Below are positions 1 to 5,071 of a stretch of 6,293 bases of DNA, in pieces. A model generated the notes under the pieces. The model did no database searches and was not told the origin of the DNA. It saw only the letters and a list, made by a program, of their open reading frames with translations. The stretch covers positions 11,808-18,100 of the forward strand of contig DCEW01000046.1 of the NCBI GenBank assembly GCA_002314265.1, written 5' to 3'. The stretch comes from Flavobacteriales bacterium UBA1820 (lineage in GTDB: Bacteria; Bacteroidota; Bacteroidia; Flavobacteriales; UBA1820). The position numbers and the translations under genes were made by a program. Each line of letters begins with the position of its first letter. The first letter of the stretch is position 1.

Positions 1-38
1 GAACGCTTTTTATTTGGCGCTTGGCACAGCGATTTTGC

Positions 39-1403
39 TTACTGGGCGACTTTCTCCAACTCGAATCCGACGTTGAACACCGTACTTTCGTTGACGATAG
101 TCTCTATTTGGGGCAGCAATGCGGTGATGATCCCCCCGATCGACGGATCGATCTCCATGCCGGCCAGCAATTGTTTGACCACAGGGAGAGCCTGCAGCAG
201 GAACGCCTTGTCCAGATAAACGGCTACGCCCGTGGTGGTCTTTTTGAAGTTCAGCGGCACATAGACCATGCCGTTCTTTACTTCGAAGAAGCTGGTGATG
301 ATCTCGCCGTAACCTCCGGGGATCATGTTGATCATTTCGGCATCCACCACGAACATTACCTGGCCTTCCGTCATGTACCAGCGGATGGCTCCTTCGGGGA
401 TCAGTTCGTTGGGGATTTGGATCGGTGCTCCGTTATTGGCCGGGTCGAGTACCAGCAGGGCGATGTTGCCATCGGCCTGGAATTCGAGATATTGCAGAGC
501 CGAGAAGTATTGGGCGGCCATCATCCCGACAAGTCCCCGGATGGAGGTTACGAATTCCTCGGGCGCCATCGTTCCGTCTCCGAACTGAACGGACTCTTGG
601 GCGGTTTCCATTTCGAGCAAGATCGTAGGTACCTGCATCTGGGGATCTGCGGCTATTTTCCACTGACTGCCCGCGAGGTCGCCCAGATTCTTTACCGTTA
701 CGGTCAGGTTCATGCCTGTCCCGTCGATTTGTCCGGATACGGAAACTTCCCGGTAGGCGTCTTTGGCACTTCCGGAAATGTTGTACGGAGTGAGGGAACC
801 ACCTTCGCGGGTCGAATGGGAAGCCGCAGCCGCAGTGCTTTTGGAGATAGTCAGCGAGGGGAGGGTAAATTCGTCAGCGCCCAATACGACGTTCTTCAGG
901 ATCATCTGCATGTCGGACGAGGAGGCTCCTTGCATTTCTACCGAGGCATTGCCCGAGAAAGGAGCATTGTTCAAGGCGAGGGTCAAGTCGCCCGATTCGG
1001 TATCATATACGCCCGTTACGCCCTCCTGGCTGATGCTCAGAGTCATCTTTCCGCTGGCAATCTTCCCGGAGATCGTTACCTGGTTGCAGTCGGTGCTGGC
1101 ATCGGCGGCAAAAATACGGTTGTCGTATTCATCCACCCGGAACTGGACATCGTTTACCGTGTAGGAAGCCTGACCGAGAATGATGTTTTTAGCCACGAGT
1201 GTCATGGCATCGCGATTGTCGCCCGAGATGGTTACCGACATGTTGGCATCGTCCAGCAGTACATTATTGACTGCTACGGAGAGGTTGCGGCCTTCGTACG
1301 TGCCGGGGACTCCTTCGAGCGTTTTGTCCTCTTCCTTGGAGCAGGCCGCTGTAAACAGAACGGCAACGGCCATCAACAGGGAATACAAAAAATTCTTTTT
1401 CAT
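39..1403 (-). CDS. Large predicted surface lipoprotein with two repeated beta-rich modules (DUF4925-like, tentative)
   Basis: This 454-residue protein starts with a lipoprotein signal peptide: KK at 2-3, a hydrophobic core at about 5-18, and a lipobox ending TAAC with the lipidated cysteine at residue 21. The next residues, SKEED, resemble the Bacteroidetes lipoprotein export signal, so I infer an outer-membrane, outward-facing location. The mature part opens with GTYEG (34-38), a motif common in calycin-like Bacteroidales lipoproteins. Residues about 46-124 and 145-235 look like two copies of one module: NN..., then a KN[IV][IV]LG core (72-77 and 170-175), then [IV]SG.I..G.M.L (110-122 and 222-233). 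A distinct C-terminal domain (about 250-454) has alternating hydrophobic strands. It reminds me of DUF4925-type proteins, but I cannot confirm the family. The start is set by the signal peptide and by a -7 box 30 bases upstream. Substrate and function are unknown. Confidence 0.88.
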   Translation of the reverse strand: MKKNFLYSLLMAVAVLFTAACSKEEDKTLEGVPGTYEGRNLSVAVNNVLLDDANMSVTISGDNRDAMTLVAKNIILGQASYTVNDVQFRVDEYDNRIFAADASTDCNQVTISGKIASGKMTLSISQEGVTGVYDTESGDLTLALNNAPFSGNASVEMQGASSSDMQMILKNVVLGADEFTLPSLTISKSTAAAASHSTREGGSLTPYNISGSAKDAYREVSVSGQIDGTGMNLTVTVKNLGDLAGSQWKIAADPQMQVPTILLEMETAQESVQFGDGTMAPEEFVTSIRGLVGMMAAQYFSALQYLEFQADGNIALLVLDPANNGAPIQIPNELIPEGAIRWYMTEGQVMFVVDAEMINMIPGGYGEIITSFFEVKNGMVYVPLNFKKTTTGVAVYLDKAFLLQALPVVKQLLAGMEIDPSIGGIITALLPQIETIVNESTVFNVGFELEKVAQ

Positions 1404-1432
1404 GAGAGTGTAAGATTGCTTTTTTTCAGCTG

Positions 1433-1440
1433 CAAAGATA
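1433..1440 (-). promoter_or_regulatory. Bacteroidetes-type -7 promoter box for the large lipoprotein
   Basis: On the minus strand this reads TATCTTTG, an exact match to the Bacteroidetes -7 consensus TAnnTTTG. It would place the transcript start near 1426 and leave a leader of about 23 bases. No convincing TTTG -33 box lies 19-21 bases upstream; instead a perfect 12-base palindrome (1451-1462) sits there. Confidence 0.6.
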
Positions 1441-1450
1441 CCTTTTTCTC

Positions 1451-1462
1451 CGTTTTAAAACG
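1451..1462. promoter_or_regulatory. Perfect 12-base palindrome in promoter spacer, possible operator
   Basis: CGTTTTAAAACG is its own reverse complement and begins 11 bases upstream of the -7 box of the large lipoprotein gene, where a regulator could block or contact RNA polymerase. A short AT-rich palindrome can arise by chance, so the operator role is only inferred. Confidence 0.25.
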
Positions 1463-1658
1463 AGTTTCTCTTGAGTTTAACAGAAAAGACAAGATCCGAT
1501 CGGTTTCTGCAAGGGGTCTTTTGGACTTCGGCAAAAGTTCGGCGTCGGTCCAGGGAATGGGAGCGCTTTATCCATAGAGCCGGAAAGGAGGGATTTTTTA
1601 GAGGGCTTTTTTATCGAGAGATTTGGATCGACTCCGGGGGGCGAGAGAGAAGGGCATG
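1463..1658. other. Intergenic spacer with no gene recognised
   Basis: This stretch lies between the promoter of the large lipoprotein gene and the terminator of the small one. Open frames cross it on both strands, but they lack a start context, signal sequence or recognisable protein. Two A/T tracts (1593-1599 and 1606-1612) sit about one helical turn apart and could bend DNA. No tRNA, small RNA or repeat is evident. Confidence 0.5.
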
Positions 1659-1684
1659 AAAAAAGGCCCTTGAAGAAGGGCCTT
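1659..1684 (-). terminator. Intrinsic terminator of the small lipoprotein gene
   Basis: A 9-base-pair stem (AAGGCCCTT at 1663-1671 with AAGGGCCTT at 1676-1684) encloses a four-base loop. On the minus strand the G/C-rich core is followed by six U residues (complement of 1659-1664). It begins 22 bases past the stop codon of the small lipoprotein gene and separates that gene from the larger lipoprotein gene downstream. Confidence 0.9.
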
Positions 1685-1706
1685 GGAATATCTGATAAGT
1701 GGAATC

Positions 1707-2246
1707 TTATTCTCCGAGTTGCTTGTCGTTGGAACGATACGTAACCAAGCCGCCCTGATAGTTTCCTTCGCCACCTCTGATCTCAAGACGAACACCCAGC
1801 GGTTTTGCATGAGCCAGAACGTCGCAGTTGGTGTACTTGGTGTAAGTATGCGAACCATCAGCTTTCAAGCTGTCAACGGTGTATTCAGCACCCGAAGCGG
1901 TGAAGTACTTCATATCTACGCCGTCGCTTACGTAGTCAACGGTTACAGCGATCTGATAACCCCACGTAGAAGTTACTTCAGGAATAGAGTCTGCCTCGTA
2001 CTTCAACTGCGTAGCGGATACGGCCGTTACCTCCAAAGGTGCTGCGGAATACGACAGCGTCGAACCGTTGAGCCAGTTGTTATTCGCGCCCGTTCCATGT
2101 TCACGAATAGTCAACGAACCCTCATAGAGGCCTGCGCAGTCGTACGTCGTGTAGTCCAGACTGTCGTCATCCGAGCATGACGTCAGTGCGAACACAGCAC
2201 ACCCTACGAGCAAGGCATTTTTTAGCAAAGTAAGTTTTGTTTTCAT
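1707..2246 (-). CDS. Small predicted surface lipoprotein, calycin-like, function unknown
   Basis: This 179-residue protein has a clear lipoprotein signal: MKTK, a hydrophobic stretch at about 7-21, and lipobox LTSC with cysteine at 24. SDDDS follows, an acidic tail typical of the Bacteroidetes surface-export signal, so the outer face of the outer membrane is the likely location. Soon after comes AGLYEGSLTI (38-47), similar to the GTYEG start of the larger lipoprotein, which hints at a shared beta-barrel-like fold. The rest alternates polar and hydrophobic residues as in beta strands. Two further mature cysteines (37 and 141) could form a disulfide. The frame stays open to an ATG at 2330, but that start would fall within the promoter -33 box and put 28 non-signal residues before the signal peptide, so 2246 is chosen. 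I recognise no named family. Confidence 0.88.
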   Translation of the reverse strand: MKTKLTLLKNALLVGCAVFALTSCSDDDSLDYTTYDCAGLYEGSLTIREHGTGANNNWLNGSTLSYSAAPLEVTAVSATQLKYEADSIPEVTSTWGYQIAVTVDYVSDGVDMKYFTASGAEYTVDSLKADGSHTYTKYTNCDVLAHAKPLGVRLEIRGGEGNYQGGLVTYRSNDKQLGE

Positions 2247-2370
2247 TTTTGAATTCGTGTTTTTATTGTTCTTTAAAATAGGACTTCTCTTAGCAAGACA
2301 AAAGTAATATAAAATATCCACTAAATACAAAAAAAAACGACTTTAACATTTAATTTTTTCTAACAAACCC
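2247..2370. other. Short AT-rich spacer between rho and the small lipoprotein gene
   Basis: Besides the lipoprotein promoter and leader, this spacer holds only A/T-rich sequence. I see no stable hairpin with a U tract just past the rho stop codon, so rho either ends by another route or reads through into the lipoprotein gene. Confidence 0.45.
2299..2331 (-). promoter_or_regulatory. Bacteroidetes-type promoter of the small lipoprotein gene
   Basis: On the minus strand a TTTG -33 box (2328-2331) is followed after 21 bases by TACTTTTG (2299-2306), which fits the -7 consensus TAnnTTTG. Transcription would start near 2292 and leave a leader of about 46 A/T-rich bases before the ATG at 2246. The site supports that start over the in-frame upstream ATG at 2330. 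Confidence 0.75.
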
Positions 2371-4044
2371 CTAACTGTTCATCGAGATGAGGAATTCTTC
2401 GTTGTTGATCGTGTTTTCCAGACGCTGTTTTATGAATTCCATGGCCTCGAGAGGATTCATGTCCGCCAGCATTTTCCGCAGGATCCACATCCGGTTGAGC
2501 ACGTCCTTGGAGAGTAGCAGGTCGTCGCGGCGCGTACCCGAAGCGATCAGGTCGATGGCCGGGAAGATGCGGCGGTTGGACAGTCTGCGGTCCAGTTGAA
2601 GTTCCATGTTGCCCGTGCCTTTGAACTCCTCGAAGATCACTTCGTCCATCTTGGAACCCGTATCGATCAAGGCCGTAGCGATGATGGTAAGCGATCCGCC
2701 GTTTTCGATGTTGCGCGCGGCGCCGAAGAAGCGTTTGGGTTTGTGGAGTGCATTGGCATCGATTCCTCCGGTGAGGACTTTTCCCGATGCCGGGGAAACG
2801 GTGTTGTAGGCCCGTGCCAGACGGGTGATGCTGTCCAGCAGGATCACTACGTCGTGTCCGCTTTCCACCAGGCGTTTGGCCTTTTCCAGGACGATGTTGG
2901 CTACCCGGACGTGTCGCTCGGCGGGCTCGTCGAAGGTCGAAGCGATCACTTCGGCCTTCACCCCCCGCTGCATGTCGGTAACCTCCTCGGGACGTTCGTC
3001 GATCAGCAGCATGATCTGATATACTTCCGGGTGGTTGGCGGCGATGGCATTGGCGATGTCCTTGAGCAGGATGGTCTTACCGGTTTTGGGTTGGGCGACG
3101 ATCATGGCGCGCTGTCCTTTCCCGATCGGGGCGAACAGGTCAATGATGCGCGTGGAGGTGGTGGCGTTTTTCCCTGCCAGGCGGAATTTTTCCTGGGCAA
3201 AGAGCGGGGTGAGGTGTTCGAAGGCGATGCGGTCGCGTACGAACGAGGGCTCGCGGCCGTTGATCCGGATCACTTTTACCAGCGGGAAAAACTTTTCCCC
3301 TTCTTTGGGCGGGCGCACGATGCCCCGCAGGGTGTCGCCCGTTTTGAGCCCGAAGAGCCGGATCTGGGATTGGGAAATATAGATGTCGTCCGGCGAAGCG
3401 AGATAGTTGTAATCCGAAGAGCGGAGGAAACCGTATCCTTCCGCACCGATTTCGACCACACCTTCGCATTCGATCAGGCCCTCGAATTCGTAATCGGGTG
3501 AAAAGTAATTCACCGTTTTGTGGTCCGGTTTGGGGAGGTTTTCCCCCGAGGGATTGTTGGCGGAGGTGTTGGGATGATTGTGCGGGCCGTTTTTACCCCG
3601 GTGTTCGGGTGCAGCCGTTTGGGCGGCTGCGGCTTGTTGTTGTTGCTGTTTTTGCTGTTCCATCCTCCGGCGAGCCATTTCCTGTTGCGCGCGCAGGGCT
3701 TTGATCTGACCTTCGCTCATGGGAGGCTTTTGCTCCTGGGTAGAGGATTCCGGCTGAGGGGTTTCTTCCGCGCGGACTATCCGGTTGCGCCGAGGGCGAA
3801 GCACCCGGCCGTTTGCTTTCTTTTCCGGATGTGCGGGTTGCGCGGCGGTGTCCTGAGGCGCCTGGGGCGTTTGCGGTTCTGCCGGAGGATTTTCCGGGGC
3901 TTCGGTCTGTGCGCGGAGGGCTTGCAGGATGTGCTGCTGCAATTCGCCTTTTTTCAGATAACGATAGCGGGGGATCTCCATCTTGGCTGCAACTTCTTGC
4001 AGTTGCGGGAGTTTCATTTTTTCAATTTCTTCTGTGGTCCACAT
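2371..4044 (-). CDS. rho: Transcription termination factor Rho with a long disordered insertion
   Basis: Rho is a hexameric RNA-dependent ATPase/helicase that ends transcription by pulling nascent RNA from RNA polymerase. Domains in order: Rho N-terminal helical domain (about 4-43); a low-complexity Q/P/A-rich insertion (about 46-180); the cold-shock-like primary RNA-binding domain (about 188-263) with YGFLRS (204-209) and DDIYIS (219-224); and the RecA-like ATPase. Key residues are intact: Walker A AQPKTGKT (317-324), catalytic glutamate in DERPEE (E350), Walker B LLDS (D404), Q-loop SGKVLTGG (420-427), R-loop lysine in EEFKGTG (K475) and arginine finger in SGTR (R505). Two primary-site positions are conservative swaps relative to E. 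coli: F62 to Y204 and Y110 to F252. At 557 residues it exceeds the 419 of E. coli Rho, almost wholly because of the insertion. The residues that bind bicyclomycin in E. coli (such as K184, D210, R212, D265 and R269) are kept. Confidence 0.98.
   Translation of the reverse strand: MWTTEEIEKMKLPQLQEVAAKMEIPRYRYLKKGELQQHILQALRAQTEAPENPPAEPQTPQAPQDTAAQPAHPEKKANGRVLRPRRNRIVRAEETPQPESSTQEQKPPMSEGQIKALRAQQEMARRRMEQQKQQQQQAAAAQTAAPEHRGKNGPHNHPNTSANNPSGENLPKPDHKTVNYFSPDYEFEGLIECEGVVEIGAEGYGFLRSSDYNYLASPDDIYISQSQIRLFGLKTGDTLRGIVRPPKEGEKFFPLVKVIRINGREPSFVRDRIAFEHLTPLFAQEKFRLAGKNATTSTRIIDLFAPIGKGQRAMIVAQPKTGKTILLKDIANAIAANHPEVYQIMLLIDERPEEVTDMQRGVKAEVIASTFDEPAERHVRVANIVLEKAKRLVESGHDVVILLDSITRLARAYNTVSPASGKVLTGGIDANALHKPKRFFGAARNIENGGSLTIIATALIDTGSKMDEVIFEEFKGTGNMELQLDRRLSNRRIFPAIDLIASGTRRDDLLLSKDVLNRMWILRKMLADMNPLEAMEFIKQRLENTINNEEFLISMNS
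3505..3909 (-). other. Segment coding the intrinsically disordered insertion of Rho (residues about 46-180)
   Basis: These codons encode a run rich in P, Q, A, E, N and H with almost no hydrophobic clusters. It includes a basic patch (RVLRPRRNR, 80-88), an R/M/E/Q-rich probable helix (about 117-135), a poly-Q/poly-A tract (about 129-145) and a G/N/P/H-rich stretch (147-170). E. coli Rho lacks it. In Bacteroides thetaiotaomicron a comparable Rho disordered region has been reported to drive phase separation and gut fitness; the same role here is inferred. Confidence 0.8.
3622..3660 (-). repeat. Low-complexity CAG/CAA and GCN codon run within rho
   Basis: The codons for residues 129-141 (E, QQ, K, five Q, four A) form a near-trinucleotide repeat. 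Mixed CAG and CAA codons interrupt perfect repetition, which would limit slippage, but tract length could still vary among strains. The frame is intact here. Confidence 0.6.
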
Positions 4045-4068
4045 ACTTTTTCAAACGGTAAATACAAT

Positions 4069-4096
4069 ATCTGCACACGATCTGCACATGCGCAGA
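4069..4096. promoter_or_regulatory. Direct and inverted repeats in the rho leader region, possible operator or RNA hairpin
   Basis: ATCTGCACA occurs at 4069-4077 and again at 4080-4088, an 11-base (about one helical turn) spacing. The second copy begins a near-palindrome, TCTGCACATGCGCAGA (4081-4096), in which 14 of 16 positions are symmetric. The element lies 24-52 bases upstream of the rho start and, if the proposed promoter is right, within its transcribed leader. It could be a protein site or an RNA structure involved in rho autoregulation; neither is demonstrated. Confidence 0.35.
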
Positions 4097-4207
4097 CAGC
4101 CATCAGGGATTGCTTTGGAGTATCTCTTGCCAGTAAAGTAAACGATAAAAAGGTTGATTTACACTGAAAGGAAAAGAGAGACGCCCTCCATCCACCGGAA
4201 GACAGGA

Positions 4208-4215
4208 CAAATTTA
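4208..4215 (-). promoter_or_regulatory. Candidate -7 box for rho
   Basis: On the minus strand this reads TAAATTTG, matching TAnnTTTG. A weak -33-like TTCG (4236-4239) lies 20 bases upstream. Transcription would begin near 4201 and give rho a leader of about 157 bases. It is the only exact -7 match I found on this strand between 4045 and 4294, but the region is A/T-rich, so a chance match is possible. Confidence 0.45.
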
Positions 4216-4257
4216 TAAAATAATTTGTGAATGAGCGAAGGGGAAAAAAATAATTCT

Positions 4258-4265
4258 TATATTTG
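4258..4265 (+). promoter_or_regulatory. Candidate -7 box for the small membrane protein cassette
   Basis: TATATTTG matches the Bacteroidetes -7 consensus and lies 29 bases upstream of the ATG at 4295, giving a leader of roughly 23 bases. No good -33 box sits at 19-21 bases; the nearest TTTG (4224-4227) is 30 bases away. It is back to back with the candidate rho -7 box, so the two units may share regulation. Confidence 0.55.
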
Positions 4266-4294
4266 AATAGCGTTTAACCAAAATATCTACGACT

Positions 4295-4678
4295 ATGCTG
4301 CTCAATATAACGACTATTTTCGTAGCATTGATCGCCATCTACCTCGTGTACGATATGGTGGAATTGATCAAGGCCCGTCAGTTTTCTTTGGCGCGTTCGC
4401 GCACCTATGCGGTCCTGTTGGGGCTGTTGATGTGCGGACGGATGATCTACGGTTATTTTACTGCGCAGCCGGGTGCGGAAGAAAGCTCGATCCCCAACCG
4501 GGGGCTTTTCGTGATCTGTACCATCGGTCTGGCGGTTATCTATACGCTCATCGACCTGATCGTCGCTTTGGTCAAAAAACGCGACGACACGAAATTCGTA
4601 CGGCGCAAACTGACCTTTTTCGTGTTCATGGTCGTTCTGCTGATTTTCTACATATGGATGAAGAAATCACTGGGTTGA
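4295..4678 (+). CDS. Four-helix integral membrane protein of unknown function
   Basis: I do not recognise this 127-residue protein. Four hydrophobic segments are visible, at about 4-24, 38-55, 70-93 and 106-122. The loop after helix 1 (KARQFSLARSR) and the loop after helix 3 (KKRDDTKFVRRK) are basic. The loop between helices 2 and 3 (about 56-69, with EE and no lysine) is acidic. By the positive-inside rule both basic loops are cytoplasmic and both termini lie on the outer side of the inner membrane. No signal peptide cleavage site or catalytic motif is evident. The ATG follows a -7 box at a normal leader distance. The next gene starts 4 bases after the stop, so the two are probably co-translated and may act together. 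Confidence 0.82.
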   Translation: MLLNITTIFVALIAIYLVYDMVELIKARQFSLARSRTYAVLLGLLMCGRMIYGYFTAQPGAEESSIPNRGLFVICTIGLAVIYTLIDLIVALVKKRDDTKFVRRKLTFFVFMVVLLIFYIWMKKSLG

Positions 4679-4682
4679 GCCG

Positions 4683-4880
4683 ATGAGTACCAAAAGAATC
4701 GTCCTTTTCGTCCTTTTGGCCCTGGTGCAGGCAGTGGTGTTCGTCTGGGGGCTCTATCTGGGGATTACCGAAGGGGTGTTGTCGGGCTATCTCTCGGCCG
4801 CGGCGATGGCCTTGGCTTTTGCGGCAATGGCTTACGATGGGCACAAGATTCGCATCAAGAAGCGGTTTGAAAAGAAATAA
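4683..4880 (+). CDS. Two-helix small membrane protein of unknown function
   Basis: This 65-residue protein has two hydrophobic segments (about 6-27 and 31-50) joined by a very short turn (ITEG). Its C-terminal tail is strongly basic (KIRIKKRFEKK). The positive-inside rule predicts a hairpin with both ends in the cytoplasm. There is no conserved motif that I recognise. It starts 4 bases after the preceding stop codon without a clear ribosome binding site, so translational coupling is likely. A hairpin terminator follows about 70 bases after its stop codon. Together with its neighbour it looks like a small two-gene transcription unit; it could be an accessory subunit of that four-helix protein, but this rests only on position. 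Confidence 0.78.
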   Translation: MSTKRIVLFVLLALVQAVVFVWGLYLGITEGVLSGYLSAAAMALAFAAMAYDGHKIRIKKRFEKK

Positions 4881-4890
4881 TCTTGCGGCT

Positions 4891-4920
4891 GTCCTGCGGG
4901 AGTTGTGAGTTTCGCAGGGC
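4891..4920. repeat. Small hairpin without U tract
   Basis: GTCCTGCG (4891-4898) can pair with CGCAGGGC (4913-4920) around a 14-base loop, with one G-U pair. It lies just after the stop codon of the two-helix protein gene. Without a following U run it is more likely a 3' end stabiliser than a terminator. Confidence 0.35.
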
Positions 4921-4949
4921 CGGTGAGACGTAAAAAAGAAACCCTGTAC

Positions 4950-4989
4950 ACACCTGGTTGGAAGATCCCGGCCAGGTGTTGTTTTTTTG
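4950..4989 (+). terminator. Intrinsic terminator of the small membrane protein cassette
   Basis: ACACCTGG (4950-4957) pairs perfectly with CCAGGTGT (4972-4979), and a small GGA/TCC pairing lies inside the loop. A U-rich tract follows (4980-4989, with seven consecutive T at 4982-4988). It ends the plus-strand unit about 70 bases past its last stop codon. Confidence 0.85.
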
Positions 4990-4999
4990 TTGAGGGCAA

Positions 5000-5059
5000 A
5001 CGCAAGGGTGTAAGAAAGCCCCGCCGGGTACCCGGCGGGGCTTTCTTACACCCTTGCGT
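5000..5059. terminator. Perfect 60-base palindrome, probable bidirectional terminator
   Basis: Bases 5000-5029 are the exact reverse complement of 5030-5059, with no spacer and the centre in GGGTACCC. The core (AAGCCCCGCC... and its mirror) is G/C-rich and is flanked on either side by TTTCTT or its complement, so either strand yields a stable hairpin followed by a U-rich stretch. It lies 12 bases past the stop codon of the minus-strand acyltransferase-like gene and 10 bases after the plus-strand terminator, as expected between convergent genes. Arms continuing for 11 more bases beyond the U-rich part are unusual for a plain terminator. Confidence 0.75.
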
Positions 5060-5071
5060 GGGGATGGAAGT

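Noticed and set aside
1..38. A possible terminator after the large lipoprotein
   Set aside because: Only a 4-base-pair stem (CGCT/AGCG) without a U tract on the relevant strand can be drawn; any real terminator probably lies outside the window.
21..1577. A 518-codon open frame on the plus strand, longer than the gene it overlaps
   Set aside because: It is antisense to the large lipoprotein. The minus-strand frame has a textbook lipoprotein signal and a promoter, while the plus-strand translation has no signal, domain or plausible composition and runs through the promoter and spacer.
2247..2330. A 28-residue N-terminal extension of the small lipoprotein from an upstream in-frame ATG
   Set aside because: The extension overlaps the -33 and -7 boxes and would bury the signal peptide; the ATG at 2246 gives a standard lipoprotein start.
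2596..3501. A 301-codon plus-strand open frame inside rho
   Set aside because: It is fully antisense to the conserved Rho ATPase region; long open shadows are expected opposite G/C-rich conserved coding sequence.
3622..3660. The poly-Q codon run as a phase-variation repeat
   Set aside because: It is trinucleotide-based and interrupted, so changes would alter length but not frame; there is no sign of on/off switching.
3520..4167. A plus-strand open frame opposite the rho insertion and leader
   Set aside because: Its Leu/Phe/Arg-rich translation is the mirror of the Q/P/A/E-rich insertion, with no supporting promoter or motif.
4881..5071. A CRISPR-like or REP-like array suggested by several hairpins in a row
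   Set aside because: The three hairpins differ in sequence and there are no regular repeats and spacers; convergent terminators explain most of the structure.
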